A stretch of DNA of 64,000 nucleotides from Chryseobacterium sp. GTDB taxonomy: Bacteria; Bacteroidota; Bacteroidia; Flavobacteriales; Weeksellaceae. The first letter of the stretch is position 1, and each line of letters starts with the position of its first letter. The notes below the pieces were generated by a model. It was not told the DNA's origin. It did not search any database and worked only from the letters and a program-made list of their open reading frames with translations. The position numbers and the translations under genes were made by a program. Shown here piece by piece: positions 15,451-24,768 of this stretch. Where the stretch lies: positions 1-64,000 of the forward strand of contig QFQW01000002.1 of the NCBI GenBank assembly GCA_003248755.1. The letters are read 5' to 3'.

Positions 15451-16311
15451 TTACTTTTTAATAACTTTTTGAGATGTGGATGTATCGTCTGAAAAGACAG
15501 CCTTCAGGATATAAACTCCTTTTAAGTTGTTTGTCAGATCAAGATCTTTACCGGACACAGATTTTATCTTTTTACCAGCTGTATCATACAGCTCAAGTGT
15601 TTTGACAACTTTATCTGATCTTACAGAAACTTTATCCGCTGTAGGATTTGGGTAAATACTGAATGTGGATTTCGCTGTCTCTGTAACCGCCATTCCTTCC
15701 TTTTTCTGAACCTTAAAATTATCTACAAAAATACAATAGTTGGCCGCCGCAACAAAAGTAGTCCCATCAGAAGCATAAAAAGCAAATTTCACATTGTTTC
15801 CTTTGTATGCAGATACATCAATGGTTAATGTATTTCTTTGGTTAGCGATGGTCATATTCGGATTATCCCAGTTCTTAAGCTCCTGCCATGTTGCACCATT
15901 GTCTGTTGTTATCAAAACTTTGAACTTATCTGTAGATTCAATTTGTGGCGCCGGTCCGGAAGCATTGCCCGAGAAGGGACCGTTGGTGGTACCATAATCA
16001 AAAGTAATTTCATAATCGTCTCCTGACAGATCAAATGCATTGGTCACCGCCCAATAAGAAATATTTGCAGTATACATATTGACTCTCAGAGACTGATCAT
16101 TTTGCACGGTGTTATTCAGGAAAGGTTTTTGCTGCCAATAATTGGAGGAAGGACCAGTAGGGCCATTACCCACTCCGGCGTTAAATGTATAGCCAAGATA
16201 CCAATCTGTCAAAGGAAATGTGGTAAACCCTTGACTATAAGGAGGAACTGTAGCTTGAGAAAAGAATGATGCTGCATATAACATCATTGACAATAGATAA
16301 AGTTTTTTCAT
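15451..16311 (-). CDS. T9SS-secreted protein with type A sorting domain
   Basis: 286 residues from the ATG at 16311, chosen because it places a signal peptide (KKLYLLSMMLYAASFFSQ) at the N terminus; the 19 upstream codons are His-rich leader. The middle (about 20-205) is a beta-rich jelly-roll-like region with paired acidic loops (DLSGDDYEITFDYG, CIFVDNFKVQ) like cell-surface 'choice-of-anchor' or MAM-like modules. Residues 215-286 form a Por-type C-terminal sorting domain with SIYPNPTADKV, LELYDTAGKKI and GVYILKAVF, which directs export through the type IX system. No catalytic site is visible; a binding or adhesion role is inference. It lies 23 codons' worth of bases after the next T9SS gene and is probably co-transcribed. 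Confidence 0.85.
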   Translation of the reverse strand: MKKLYLLSMMLYAASFFSQATVPPYSQGFTTFPLTDWYLGYTFNAGVGNGPTGPSSNYWQQKPFLNNTVQNDQSLRVNMYTANISYWAVTNAFDLSGDDYEITFDYGTTNGPFSGNASGPAPQIESTDKFKVLITTDNGATWQELKNWDNPNMTIANQRNTLTIDVSAYKGNNVKFAFYASDGTTFVAAANYCIFVDNFKVQKKEGMAVTETAKSTFSIYPNPTADKVSVRSDKVVKTLELYDTAGKKIKSVSGKDLDLTNNLKGVYILKAVFSDDTSTSQKVIKK

Positions 16312-16391
16312 AAGTATAGTGGTTAGTTGGTTATAATGATGCCTCATCTGTTGGTGATGAGACATCATTAAAAAATAATTAATTATGAAGA

Positions 16392-18212
16392 TTATTTTTT
16401 GATTAATTTCTGAGTATCGTTTTTACCATTCTCAAAAGTCATCTTGATCACATATTGTCCGGTAGCAAGTTTTGATACATCAATTGTTTTTGAAGCAGAT
16501 TCCAATACTTTTCTTCCGCTCATATCAATTACCTCAGCCTTTTTAAGATTTGATTCATTTTTGATGATTACGATATCTTTTGCAGGATTTGGGAAGATAA
16601 TTGTTCTAGATTTTTTATCTGTTTCAGACACTGCCAGGCTCTCTTTCAGCACCGTAAATGTATAATCTTCTGCCTGTCCCTGGTCATAAACACCACAAGA
16701 ATAAGTTGGATAATTAAAAGCCTCTGAAATAATTCTCACTTTCGTATCCCCAAGATTTGCTGATAGTGGAATTGGCAATTGATAAGTCAATGTATTATTT
16801 CCAGCTAGTGAGATCTTTCCTATATTATAGATTTCGCCTTCGTCACCCAAGAAACCATTATGATTCCAGTCTACAAAAAGAGTAATTGCCTGGGTTGAAT
16901 CATCACTATATGTTTGGGCATCGATTTGTAATGGATAGGTCTTGCCTCTTTCCACATCAGTTTTTATAGAAGAGAAATCTTCGTATCCCACATTTGCTGT
17001 AGATGAGTTATCAATCGTTCCAATTTTTACTTTGTCAATTGGCATCAGGAAGTTGAACTTTGGCAAACAGTAGTTTTCTGTAGGATCTGTCTCAGCACAG
17101 CTGCCAACCAATGTGAAAACACCATCTGCTCCACCAGTTATTGGTTTCCAGTTGGTTTGTCCATCCCCACTGTAATAGGTTTCCTTACCACTATTTCTGA
17201 TTGATGTAGTTTCCCAGAACGATGCATTAGTTTCATCATTATTGACTACTTTTACCACAATCCAATATCTTTTTCCGGTAGCACCACCGGGAAGTACCAA
17301 CGGCTCAGGCAGGTTGAAGGTATTCTTTCGGAACGTAAATCCTTCTCTTTCATTCAGGTCGACAACAGAGTTAGGTGTCACAGCTTCGTAAAACTTTATT
17401 ATTCCGCTTGGCAGGCCATAATCGTCTCTGCCCATTATTGAAATATCAAAAGACTGAATCCCTCCTTTGTCAATGGTGTTAAGAATAATATCCGTAACCG
17501 TAAGATTGGTATGTGCCCCTACATTGAAATCATTGGCAAAATAAAGTAGCTTAAGATCGCCTGCTCCTGTTTCAAAGTTATTGCTTGGTGTGGATGGCGC
17601 ACAAGCGGATGGATAATTCTCCACGCTGTCACTGTTTCCTATAACAATGTCATCCAGCACGTTAGACCTTCCGAATTTATGAATAGCTTCAAAGCAAATT
17701 TGAAATTCAGCAGACTTTTCTGGTAGATTTAGAACTGCCTGCTTCCATTCCGGAACGTTGAACAAAAAATTCTTCAGCACCTTCCATTCTGAATTTGGAG
17801 AAAGACGGTAGTAAACATTAAGGGTATTCTGATAGATCCCCCACGCTTCCTGTCCCATGAAGAAGGATAAAGTTGGCGTCTGTAATCCTGTAACATCCAT
17901 TTTCGGACTAATCAGCCTTATCTTGGCATCTCCGGAATTCCATGCAGCTTGGGAGCAAGCATTCAACAGACCGGAGTGCGCATTTTGGATATTATAATCT
18001 ACACCGCCTGCAGCTCCTTTTTTGTAAACCCAACCATCATAAGAAGCATTACCTCCTCCTATGACTTGCTGAGTCCAGCAAGAACGGCTCGGGCTATCTG
18101 CCTCGAAAGTTTCTTTGAAGGGAAAACTGCTGACCGTGTTGCAAGTCTGAGCACCGAGATTCCCATTTATGACAGCAATAATTGCTGTGAACAAAAAGTA
18201 AAACTTCTTCAT
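16392..18212 (-). CDS. T9SS-secreted protein with GEVED domain and sorting domain
   Basis: 606 residues with a signal peptide (KKFYFLFTAIIAVINGNLGAQ). Residues ~25-195 form a jelly-roll-like module with two Cys near its ends (SRSCWTQQV, FQICFEA). Residues ~205-370 form a second beta-rich region. Around 385-515 lies a GEVED-type domain, recognised by LFVDWNHNGFLGDEGEIYN and the terminal QGQAEDYTF. A type A sorting domain closes the protein (IIFPNPAKDIV, EVIDMSGRKVLE, GQYVIKMTF). The mosaic of binding modules with no catalytic motif suggests an adhesin or matrix protein. It is the first of two T9SS cargo genes and lies downstream of the TPR regulator pair. Confidence 0.88.
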   Translation of the reverse strand: MKKFYFLFTAIIAVINGNLGAQTCNTVSSFPFKETFEADSPSRSCWTQQVIGGGNASYDGWVYKKGAAGGVDYNIQNAHSGLLNACSQAAWNSGDAKIRLISPKMDVTGLQTPTLSFFMGQEAWGIYQNTLNVYYRLSPNSEWKVLKNFLFNVPEWKQAVLNLPEKSAEFQICFEAIHKFGRSNVLDDIVIGNSDSVENYPSACAPSTPSNNFETGAGDLKLLYFANDFNVGAHTNLTVTDIILNTIDKGGIQSFDISIMGRDDYGLPSGIIKFYEAVTPNSVVDLNEREGFTFRKNTFNLPEPLVLPGGATGKRYWIVVKVVNNDETNASFWETTSIRNSGKETYYSGDGQTNWKPITGGADGVFTLVGSCAETDPTENYCLPKFNFLMPIDKVKIGTIDNSSTANVGYEDFSSIKTDVERGKTYPLQIDAQTYSDDSTQAITLFVDWNHNGFLGDEGEIYNIGKISLAGNNTLTYQLPIPLSANLGDTKVRIISEAFNYPTYSCGVYDQGQAEDYTFTVLKESLAVSETDKKSRTIIFPNPAKDIVIIKNESNLKKAEVIDMSGRKVLESASKTIDVSKLATGQYVIKMTFENGKNDTQKLIKK

Positions 18213-18343
18213 TTCAATTTCGATTTTTAACTTGACGAAAATATTTATAGAAAATCAGAAAATCAATAAAATGTATAACTCTATTATGGAAAATTTATGA
18301 TTCTGATATCAATATTTAACCATTAAATAATTGGTTATCAACA

Positions 18344-19480
18344 TTATATATTTTCAGAGACCTTTTTCTTCAGCATGTTTTTTTTCTGCTGTATTTTAAT
18401 CGTTTTGAATAATAAAAAGATAATAATAGCTCCAAAAACAATAGATGATATTGTTGTCATCAAAAGATATTTTTGGCTAATGGATTCTTTTTCGATGTTA
18501 TTTTGGACTTTTTCCTGAGCAATCAATTTATTGACCCAACTGGCTGCTTCCTGGTTACTCTGCGTTACCTGTTTCATAAAAAGTCCTTCATAATAATCAT
18601 GTTGTTTGATGTCTTTCAGCTGTAAATAATTTTCTGACAAAAGCTCGTAAATATCATTTTCAATATCATCTCTTGCGGGTTGGTTTTTTCTGGTTTCCAA
18701 TATTTTGAAAAGCATTTCATTGGAAAGTTCCGGCTTCCCTTCACCCGACAAAATCTTCGCCTTTCCCAACTCTACAAATGCTTCCTGCAACTCGGCAAAT
18801 TGTGGCGGATAGGGTCTGGAAGACTCTTTGGGGTTGACACTTGCCAACTTGAGATTCTCAAGCGCTTCGTTTAGCTTTTTCTGTTGTATCAGGCAATAAC
18901 CTTTATTAAGATAAGCCAATTTGATGTTGATTTCTGCTAAAGGATTTTTTGAATTAACATACTGATTAATAGCCTTATTAAAATACGATAAAGCAATATC
19001 ACTATCCAAACCGTAGAAATAGTTCATAGCCTTCAGATAGAAAATGTTTCCTTTGACCAATGATAGAGAATCTGTGATTTTTGGCGAAGATAAAAGCAAC
19101 TCGGCCTGGTCCAGATAGATTCTGGTTTTTTCATTGAGTTTCAGAAACTGATATGTATTTCCGAGAATACCTAAGATTTTTATTTTTGTAATAACATCAT
19201 CGCCGTTGTCAGCAATTTTTAGCGCTTCGTTACCATATTTAATTACATTCAGCGGGTTCTGAAGAAGATTTGAGGTATTGGTAAGAATAAACAAGCTATT
19301 AAGTTTCTCCTTGTGATTCAGCGAGTTATCTTTGTAAGCTTTTTCCGCAATCTGAAATGCTTCCTTTGGATTCATCAGCATCAGTTTTTCTGCTTTTTTA
19401 AGAAGCACATCGGTTTGCTGTTTATTAGCAGAAACAGAATATCCTAAAAACAATATTATTATCAAAATCCACCTTTTCAT
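18344..19480 (-). CDS. TPR protein with C-terminal membrane segment, HTH-less partner of regulator
   Basis: 378 residues with a signal peptide (KRWILIIILFLGYSVSA) and about seven TPR-like helix pairs between 25 and 320 (for example YLNKGYCLIQQKKLNEALEN, shown by GYCLIQQKKLNEAL). A membrane segment (IVFGAIIIFLLF, about 345-362) is followed by only a short basic tail. The layout is that of a periplasmic-TPR/membrane/HTH regulator that has lost the cytoplasmic DNA-binding domain. The ATG overlaps the stop of the upstream AraC-type gene by four bases (ATGA), so the two are coupled. No coding remnant of an HTH domain is visible in the 130 bases downstream. It could act as a partner or sensor for the full-length regulator. 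Confidence 0.75.
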   Translation of the reverse strand: MKRWILIIILFLGYSVSANKQQTDVLLKKAEKLMLMNPKEAFQIAEKAYKDNSLNHKEKLNSLFILTNTSNLLQNPLNVIKYGNEALKIADNGDDVITKIKILGILGNTYQFLKLNEKTRIYLDQAELLLSSPKITDSLSLVKGNIFYLKAMNYFYGLDSDIALSYFNKAINQYVNSKNPLAEINIKLAYLNKGYCLIQQKKLNEALENLKLASVNPKESSRPYPPQFAELQEAFVELGKAKILSGEGKPELSNEMLFKILETRKNQPARDDIENDIYELLSENYLQLKDIKQHDYYEGLFMKQVTQSNQEAASWVNKLIAQEKVQNNIEKESISQKYLLMTTISSIVFGAIIIFLLFKTIKIQQKKNMLKKKVSENI

Positions 19481-20907
19481 TCTTCTTTCTGTTTTAATAG
19501 TTGAATGTAATTGGCAGGTGACATTCCCGTCACCGATTTGAAAACTGCCGCAAAAGCACTGTGTGTGGAGAAACCACTTTCTTCCGCCAGATACTTGATT
19601 TTATAGCTTCTGTAAATTGGTTTTTCTTTTAGCTTATCAATGATATAATTGATTCTCAATTCGTTGATATAGGCATTAAAGTTTTTCTGCTTATGTGTGT
19701 TAATGGTTTCCGAAAGATATTTCGTATTGGTTTCCAGTTTCTTGGCAAGATTCTGAAGCGATATATCTGATTTAATAAAATCTTCTGTTTTTTCAAAATC
19801 ATCCAGTTTTTTCAACAAAAGATTTTCTGTTTTCTCAGAAATAACCTGTGGTTGAGGCGCTTTTTTCTCTTTGAGCAAATTGATTTTTGTAATAAAATTC
19901 TGATACTCCTTATTTTGAGAATTAATTTGGAAATACCATAACGAAATAAGAACAATTACCAAAAACCCAACCCCGATAATCGAAAACAAAATATTCTGTC
20001 TGTTTTTAATCAGATTATTCTGCTCACTTTTTAAATTGTCCTCTACAATATTGAACCATTTATTCTTGGCCGAAAATCGAGACTGATTAATTGTTTTTAA
20101 CAGCAATTCCTTTTTATCAACAGCATCTTTAAAATTTTGACCGGATTGTTTTTTGGCGGAAAATTTTGCCAAAAGGTCATAATAATCATATTTCAGATTG
20201 AGATTGGTAGTTTGTTCCAGAGACTCCTCGGGAAGTTTGGAAATTATATTTTCAGCAATAGCAGTTTCGTCATTATTAATCAAATATTTTGCATAAGAAA
20301 TCCTGAACTGAAAATCGTTGCTGTACAAATTACTGATACCTTTTAAGAAGAAATCATGAGAAAAACCTTTATCATTATTGGCAAGAAAATCGAACAGATA
20401 TAACAGATTTTCTCTTGATATCATCAGGTTACTTGATTTTGCTTTCTCTAAAATACTTGCAAGCTGTTGCTCGGTATTTTTTGATTTATTCTGATTGAGT
20501 TCTTCCAAAAGATTCATGATTTCATTGGAAAAAGCAACATCCTTTTTATTGGATATTTCCTCAATATCTGAGTCATCACTAATGTTCAGATAGTACAGAA
20601 TGCTTCGTTTAAGAACTATGATTTCCGAAGAGTATGCTTCATCATTATCAGAAATCTGCTTGAGGGCTTCCATTAGATTATTTTGGAAAAACAAAGATTT
20701 GATTCTCAGATATTTCACCTTGTCTTTTTCTTCGGAATCCAATTTGAAATTCTTTTCCAGATAGTCCAAAACTTCTACAGCCTTTTCCGGCGTGAGCGTC
20801 ATTTCATAAACGGCCTTCTGAAAGAGCTGTTTCTTTTCCGGATCAACGGTTTTCCCAAAGACCAAAGAAAAAAAGAAAATAAAAAATAAAAAAAACAGTT
20901 TTCGCAC
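19477..20907 (-). CDS. TPR-transmembrane-AraC family regulator
   Basis: 476 residues. A signal-anchor (FFLFFIFFFSLVFG) leads into a periplasmic helical repeat region (25-300), a membrane segment at about 306-326 (ILFSIIGVGFLVIVLISLWYF), a coiled stretch, and a C-terminal AraC-type HTH (about 370-472) with LAKKLETNTKYLSETINTHK and FSTHSAFAAVFKSVTGMSPANYI. This is a one-component transmembrane regulator: TPRs outside, DNA binding inside. Such proteins in Bacteroidota control surface-protein or polysaccharide genes; the T9SS genes directly downstream are candidate targets, which is inference. The 4-base overlap with the HTH-less TPR gene makes a two-protein unit. Confidence 0.85.
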   Translation of the reverse strand: MRKLFFLFFIFFFSLVFGKTVDPEKKQLFQKAVYEMTLTPEKAVEVLDYLEKNFKLDSEEKDKVKYLRIKSLFFQNNLMEALKQISDNDEAYSSEIIVLKRSILYYLNISDDSDIEEISNKKDVAFSNEIMNLLEELNQNKSKNTEQQLASILEKAKSSNLMISRENLLYLFDFLANNDKGFSHDFFLKGISNLYSNDFQFRISYAKYLINNDETAIAENIISKLPEESLEQTTNLNLKYDYYDLLAKFSAKKQSGQNFKDAVDKKELLLKTINQSRFSAKNKWFNIVEDNLKSEQNNLIKNRQNILFSIIGVGFLVIVLISLWYFQINSQNKEYQNFITKINLLKEKKAPQPQVISEKTENLLLKKLDDFEKTEDFIKSDISLQNLAKKLETNTKYLSETINTHKQKNFNAYINELRINYIIDKLKEKPIYRSYKIKYLAEESGFSTHSAFAAVFKSVTGMSPANYIQLLKQKEE

Positions 20908-20960
20908 CAGTTTATATATTGGATTATAAATTTATATCTTTTTTGACGTATTATAATAAA

Positions 20961-20996
20961 AAAACTCATAGAAAGTGATTTTCTATGAGTTTTTGA
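20961..20996 (-). terminator. Terminator after fabG
   Basis: AAAACTCATAGAAA and TTTCTATGAGTTTT form a 14-base stem with a GTGA-side loop; a T run follows on the minus strand, ending fabG. Confidence 0.85.
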
Positions 20997-21013
20997 TATT
21001 GGTTTAATATTCA

Positions 21014-21757
21014 TTAAGTCAACATTCCTCCGTCAACATTCAGAACCTGACCTGTAATGTAAGAAGATAATTCACTTGCGAAGAAAACGCAAGCATTGGC
21101 AACATCTGTAGGTTGTCCTCCTCTTTTCATTGGGATTCCGTCTCTCCAACCTTGAACTGTTTTTTCGTCAAGAGCTGCAGTCATTTCAGTTTCGATAAAA
21201 CCTGGAGCGATAGCATTGCAACGGATATTTCTGGAACCTAATTCCAAAGCGATAGACTTAGTAAAACCAATTGCTCCGGCTTTAGAAGCGGCATAATTGG
21301 CTTGTCCTGCATTTCCTTTAACTCCTACAACCGAAGTCATATTGATGATAGAACCGGATTTTGCTTTCATCATCGGTTTGATAACTGCTTTTGTCAGGTT
21401 GAAAACCGAATCCAGATTAACTTTTATAATCGTGTCCCAATCTTCTTTTGACATTCTCAACATCAGGTTATCTCTTGTGATTCCTGCATTATTTACCAAA
21501 ATATCAATCGTTCCGAATTCTGCCAACACATCCTCAACTAATTTTTGAGCGGCGTCATAATCCGAAGCATCTGACTGATAGCCTTTGATTTCTGTTATTT
21601 TGCTTAATTCTGATTCTAGTTCCTTAGCTTTTTCAACAGAGCCGGCGTAAGTGAATGCTATTTTTGCGCCTTCTTTGGCAAAAACTTCTGCAATTCCTCT
21701 TCCGATTCCACGCGTTGCTCCGGTGATGATTGCAACTTTACCTTGTAGTAATCCCAT
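21014..21757 (-). CDS. fabG: 3-oxoacyl-[acyl-carrier-protein] reductase
   Basis: 247 residues, a classical short-chain dehydrogenase. TGATRGIGRG (12-21) binds NADP(H), NNAGITRDN (89-97) is the fold-supporting NAG motif, and the catalytic residues are Ser142, Tyr155 and Lys159 in YAASKAG. The C terminus ends with TGQVLNVDGGM, as in FabG. It reduces 3-oxoacyl-ACP in fatty acid elongation. There are no other fab genes beside it. A TATTTTTG box at 21791-21798 on the minus strand precedes it, and a strong hairpin ends it, so it is monocistronic. Confidence 0.93.
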   Translation of the reverse strand: MGLLQGKVAIITGATRGIGRGIAEVFAKEGAKIAFTYAGSVEKAKELESELSKITEIKGYQSDASDYDAAQKLVEDVLAEFGTIDILVNNAGITRDNLMLRMSKEDWDTIIKVNLDSVFNLTKAVIKPMMKAKSGSIINMTSVVGVKGNAGQANYAASKAGAIGFTKSIALELGSRNIRCNAIAPGFIETEMTAALDEKTVQGWRDGIPMKRGGQPTDVANACVFFASELSSYITGQVLNVDGGMLT

Positions 21758-21790
21758 ATATTTTTATAATGTTTTCTAAATTTGTTATGG

Positions 21791-21798
21791 CAAAAATA
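21791..21798 (-). promoter_or_regulatory. fabG -7 box
   Basis: TATTTTTG on the minus strand, 33 bases before the fabG ATG. Confidence 0.5.
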
Positions 21799-21803
21799 AT
21801 ACT

Positions 21804-22475
21804 TTAAGAATTATTCACAATCAGAACAATCTCACCTTTTAAAGTTTTACTTTTCGAGAATTCTATTAACTCATTGATTGTTCCTCTTTTAGTCTCCTCG
21901 AATTTTTTGGAAATTTCTCTGCTCAGGCTTACCCTAGTTTCTTCTCCAAAGAATTCCTTGATTTGTTCAAGCGTTGTATTGATTTTATGTGGACTTTCGT
22001 ACAGAACGATTGTTTTCTTTTCTTCAGCTAATTGCTTCAATTTGGTTTGCCTTCCTTTTTTCTGAGGAAGAAATCCTGCAAAATAAAAATCATGATTTGG
22101 TAATCCTGAAACAACTAAAGCAGGAACAAAAGCTGTTGCGCCCGGCAAGCAAACCATTTCCAAATCTTTATCCGCACAAGCCTTTGCCAAAAGATAACCC
22201 GGGTCAGAAATTCCAGGCGTTCCTGCATCGGTAATAATGGCGATGTTTTGCCCATTCTCCAAATCCTGAACAACTCTTTCTGTTGCCTGATGTTCATTAT
22301 GCAAATGATAGGATTTCAAAGGTTTGGATATTTCGTAATGTTTTAAAAGAACTCCGGAAGTTCGGGTATCTTCACACAAAATATAATCCACTTCTTTCAG
22401 AACTTTCACAGCCCGGAACGTCATATCTTCCAGATTTCCAACGGGTGTCGGAACAAAATATAAAATACCGCTCAT
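21804..22475 (-). CDS. rsmI: 16S rRNA (cytidine-1402-2'-O)-methyltransferase
   Basis: 223 residues, slightly short because the C-terminal HTH-like extension seen in some RsmI proteins is absent. The tetrapyrrole-methylase-type fold is marked by FVPTPVGNLEDMT at the N terminus, CEDTRTSGVLL, TDAGTPGISDPGY (SAM-binding loop) and GFLPQKKGRQTKL. RsmI methylates the 2'-OH of C1402 in 16S rRNA at the decoding centre. It starts seven bases after the stop of the upstream unknown gene and is probably transcribed with it. It is divergent from nothing and independent of fabG, which has its own promoter. Confidence 0.93.
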   Translation of the reverse strand: MSGILYFVPTPVGNLEDMTFRAVKVLKEVDYILCEDTRTSGVLLKHYEISKPLKSYHLHNEHQATERVVQDLENGQNIAIITDAGTPGISDPGYLLAKACADKDLEMVCLPGATAFVPALVVSGLPNHDFYFAGFLPQKKGRQTKLKQLAEEKKTIVLYESPHKINTTLEQIKEFFGEETRVSLSREISKKFEETKRGTINELIEFSKSKTLKGEIVLIVNNS

Positions 22476-22482
22476 CTACTTT

Positions 22483-23430
22483 TTAAATATATTTATTCCA
22501 AAACCCCCACCATTTTTTCTTTGATTTTTTTCTTGAAATATCTTCATTTGAAATAACATTTTCTTCAATCTTTATATGGTCATTAAGTATTTCATTATAT
22601 CTTTTTTCATCATTTTGATTTATACAAAACAACCAATCTAATTGATTTTTTGTATAATATTTTTTTACAACAGACTCTGTTTCGGGATTTTTGAGCAATA
22701 TTTTTATTACATCTTGATAATTTGTTTTGAATATAGTTTCAATAGGCATTATTCCCTCAGAGTTACCATAAGTCATATAATGATAAACGTCTATATTATT
22801 ATCGACCGCATATTTATGAAATAATTCAAAAAGCCTGATTTGTTCTTCTTGAGTATAATTTGGAATTAATCCTCTATCCACATATTTATAAAAATACTCG
22901 CTTCTTAAAATATACTCCAAATCCTTTGATAAAATTTCCCAACCTACCCATTTGAATCTGTAAAATTCTTTATCTGAAAAATCTTTAAGTGAGAATCCTG
23001 TTGTTTCTTTTATTTGTGCTTCTATTAAATTTGTATAGTCATCATACAAACCTTCAATAGGTAACTTTTCTCCAATAGAAACTTCTTCTTCAATAATATT
23101 ATTTTCAACTCGGAAATATCTTTGTTCAAAATCAGAATTTAAACTCCATTTAAAACTAAAACTCATTGTAGATTCTTGAATAACAAAAGAAAAAATTTCA
23201 TATTTTTCGGAAGTTCGTCCCCACATTCCTGTTTCCAATTCGGTTAAGATTAAAGTTGCATTTTCTAAGAAACAAACATCATAGAACTTTTTTCTCTTAT
23301 TTTTTTCAAATGCGATTTCAGGAGAAACTTTTTTTTGAAATTGCCATTCAAATGAAAGGTCTCTTCCCAAATCAAAACCATCAATATCAAATCCTTTGTT
23401 GACACAAATCCCTGCTAAACCCTGACCCAT
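22483..23430 (-). CDS. Hypothetical protein, 315 residues
   Basis: No family was recognised. The protein is soluble, acidic and rich in Phe, Tyr and Lys, with no signal peptide. An N-terminal beta-like half (about 1-125) includes MWGRTSEKYEIFSFVIQ and FSFKWSLNSDF. The C-terminal half is helical with regularly spaced aromatics (RIRLF-type segments such as EEQIRLFELFHKYA and YQDVIKILLKNP). A basic, Trp-rich end (KKSKKKWWGFW) may contact a membrane or nucleic acid. Its ATG is immediately preceded by an in-frame TAG. Base composition is markedly AT-rich compared with rsmI, which hints at acquired DNA. The 60 bases upstream hold another coding-like fragment (see findings). Confidence 0.6.
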   Translation of the reverse strand: MGQGLAGICVNKGFDIDGFDLGRDLSFEWQFQKKVSPEIAFEKNKRKKFYDVCFLENATLILTELETGMWGRTSEKYEIFSFVIQESTMSFSFKWSLNSDFEQRYFRVENNIIEEEVSIGEKLPIEGLYDDYTNLIEAQIKETTGFSLKDFSDKEFYRFKWVGWEILSKDLEYILRSEYFYKYVDRGLIPNYTQEEQIRLFELFHKYAVDNNIDVYHYMTYGNSEGIMPIETIFKTNYQDVIKILLKNPETESVVKKYYTKNQLDWLFCINQNDEKRYNEILNDHIKIEENVISNEDISRKKSKKKWWGFWNKYI

Positions 23431-23490
23431 CTATTTTTCAATTTTCTTGAAAATTTTTTTCTAAATATGAAAGTGCTTTTTGATAATCAT

Positions 23491-24657
23491 CTATAAAAAC
23501 CTGTTTTCAACCAAAGTCCATAATCTTTGTGCGTAAGAATCCACCTTTTTCCAATCTCTCTCGTAATAGATATCGCTCAAAAATTCCTGTGCTTTTTCAA
23601 CAGATGTGAAAGAATTAAGCCTGTTAACCACTTCATTCAGTTCACTTTGACTTCCATTGAAAAGATATTGTGAAAAGGCAATCCTGTCATTCAAATCGAG
23701 TTTGAATTCCGGTTTTGGTTTCGGTGCTTCCATATAATCTGTTGGCACATTATTTTTCAGAAGACTCCCGGAATTTTGAACCGGAGCAGGTTTTTCAAGC
23801 TCTTCCAAATGGTCATCATCAAACAAAGATTTTGCAATTTTCAATCCTTTGATATGTGCCAATTTGAATTTTTTATCGTGGTGCTCCTCTTGAGTTTGAG
23901 ATTCGTAAACTTCCTGAGTTTTCTCTTTAGGCGGAGTATTTTCTTTTGAAAACTCTACAATTTTTCTTCTGTTTTCCTCAAGTTCTTTCAGTTTAGCTTC
24001 TTTTTCCGCCAATCGAGCTTCATAATCATCATTCGAAAAGCCTGTAACCGGTTCTTCTTTTTCCATTGCAAAAGAAAACTGGCTATCTTGCATCGGTTCC
24101 AATTTTTCAGTTGGTTTTTCTAAAAGAATTTCTTCAGGAGCTTCGGATTCAGTTGTTTCTTTGGAGTTATTAATGATTTCTTCTGTCACATTTAGCGGAG
24201 TCAAAATGTCCTCTACTTGTTCTTCACTTTGAACTTCAACGATTTCATTTACAGCTTCATTTTCCAAAACCGATTCCTCAACTAAATCTTCCTGAGCGTC
24301 AATTTCCTCAAAAGAATGCACTTCCTCCACTTCCGGCACATCATCAAAAATATCATGAATTTCAGTTTCTTCAACCACAATTTCCGCCACCTTATTTTCT
24401 TCTTCAAAATCTTCTACAGAAATTAAATTCGAATTATCGTTTGTTATTTGATTTTCAACAATTTGCAAAGGTTCAAATTCGGTTAGCGAAACATCAAAAT
24501 TCTGAGAAACTTTAAGAAAAGAAAATTTTTGATACAACTGATTGATTTCATTTTCTTTCTTCAGAATATCTTCGTAAGTATCAGATTTTGATAATTCTGA
24601 CAAAAGATTCTTCATCTCTTCGAAAACTTTATCGTATGATTCCCGCCAATTTTGCAT
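23491..24657 (-). CDS. Acidic, low-complexity hypothetical protein
   Basis: 388 residues. The N-terminal 45 residues look helical (WRESYDKVFEEMKNLLSEL). Residues ~60-205 are a Glu/Val/Ile-rich low-complexity region with many EE pairs (for example EEVHSFEEIDAQEDLVEE), probably disordered. A charged coiled-coil follows (210-240, ARLAEKEAKLKELEENRRK). The last ~75 residues are a compact domain with DLNDRIAFSQYLFNGSQSEL and AQEFLSDIYYERDWKKV, which suggests a conserved folded end. No signal peptide or membrane segment is seen. The plan, an acidic spacer between two small domains, is like a cytoplasmic scaffold. Family not recognised; proteins of this shape are common in flavobacteria. Confidence 0.7.
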   Translation of the reverse strand: MQNWRESYDKVFEEMKNLLSELSKSDTYEDILKKENEINQLYQKFSFLKVSQNFDVSLTEFEPLQIVENQITNDNSNLISVEDFEEENKVAEIVVEETEIHDIFDDVPEVEEVHSFEEIDAQEDLVEESVLENEAVNEIVEVQSEEQVEDILTPLNVTEEIINNSKETTESEAPEEILLEKPTEKLEPMQDSQFSFAMEKEEPVTGFSNDDYEARLAEKEAKLKELEENRRKIVEFSKENTPPKEKTQEVYESQTQEEHHDKKFKLAHIKGLKIAKSLFDDDHLEELEKPAPVQNSGSLLKNNVPTDYMEAPKPKPEFKLDLNDRIAFSQYLFNGSQSELNEVVNRLNSFTSVEKAQEFLSDIYYERDWKKVDSYAQRLWTLVENRFL

Positions 24658-24768
24658 AATATATCTTATTAATTTTTACTTAAATTTGATGCATATAAAT
24701 TTAAGAACAATTTTGTTCCCAAAAGGTTTTTGCTGTCATTATTTTAATCTATAAATGCTGTAAATTTT

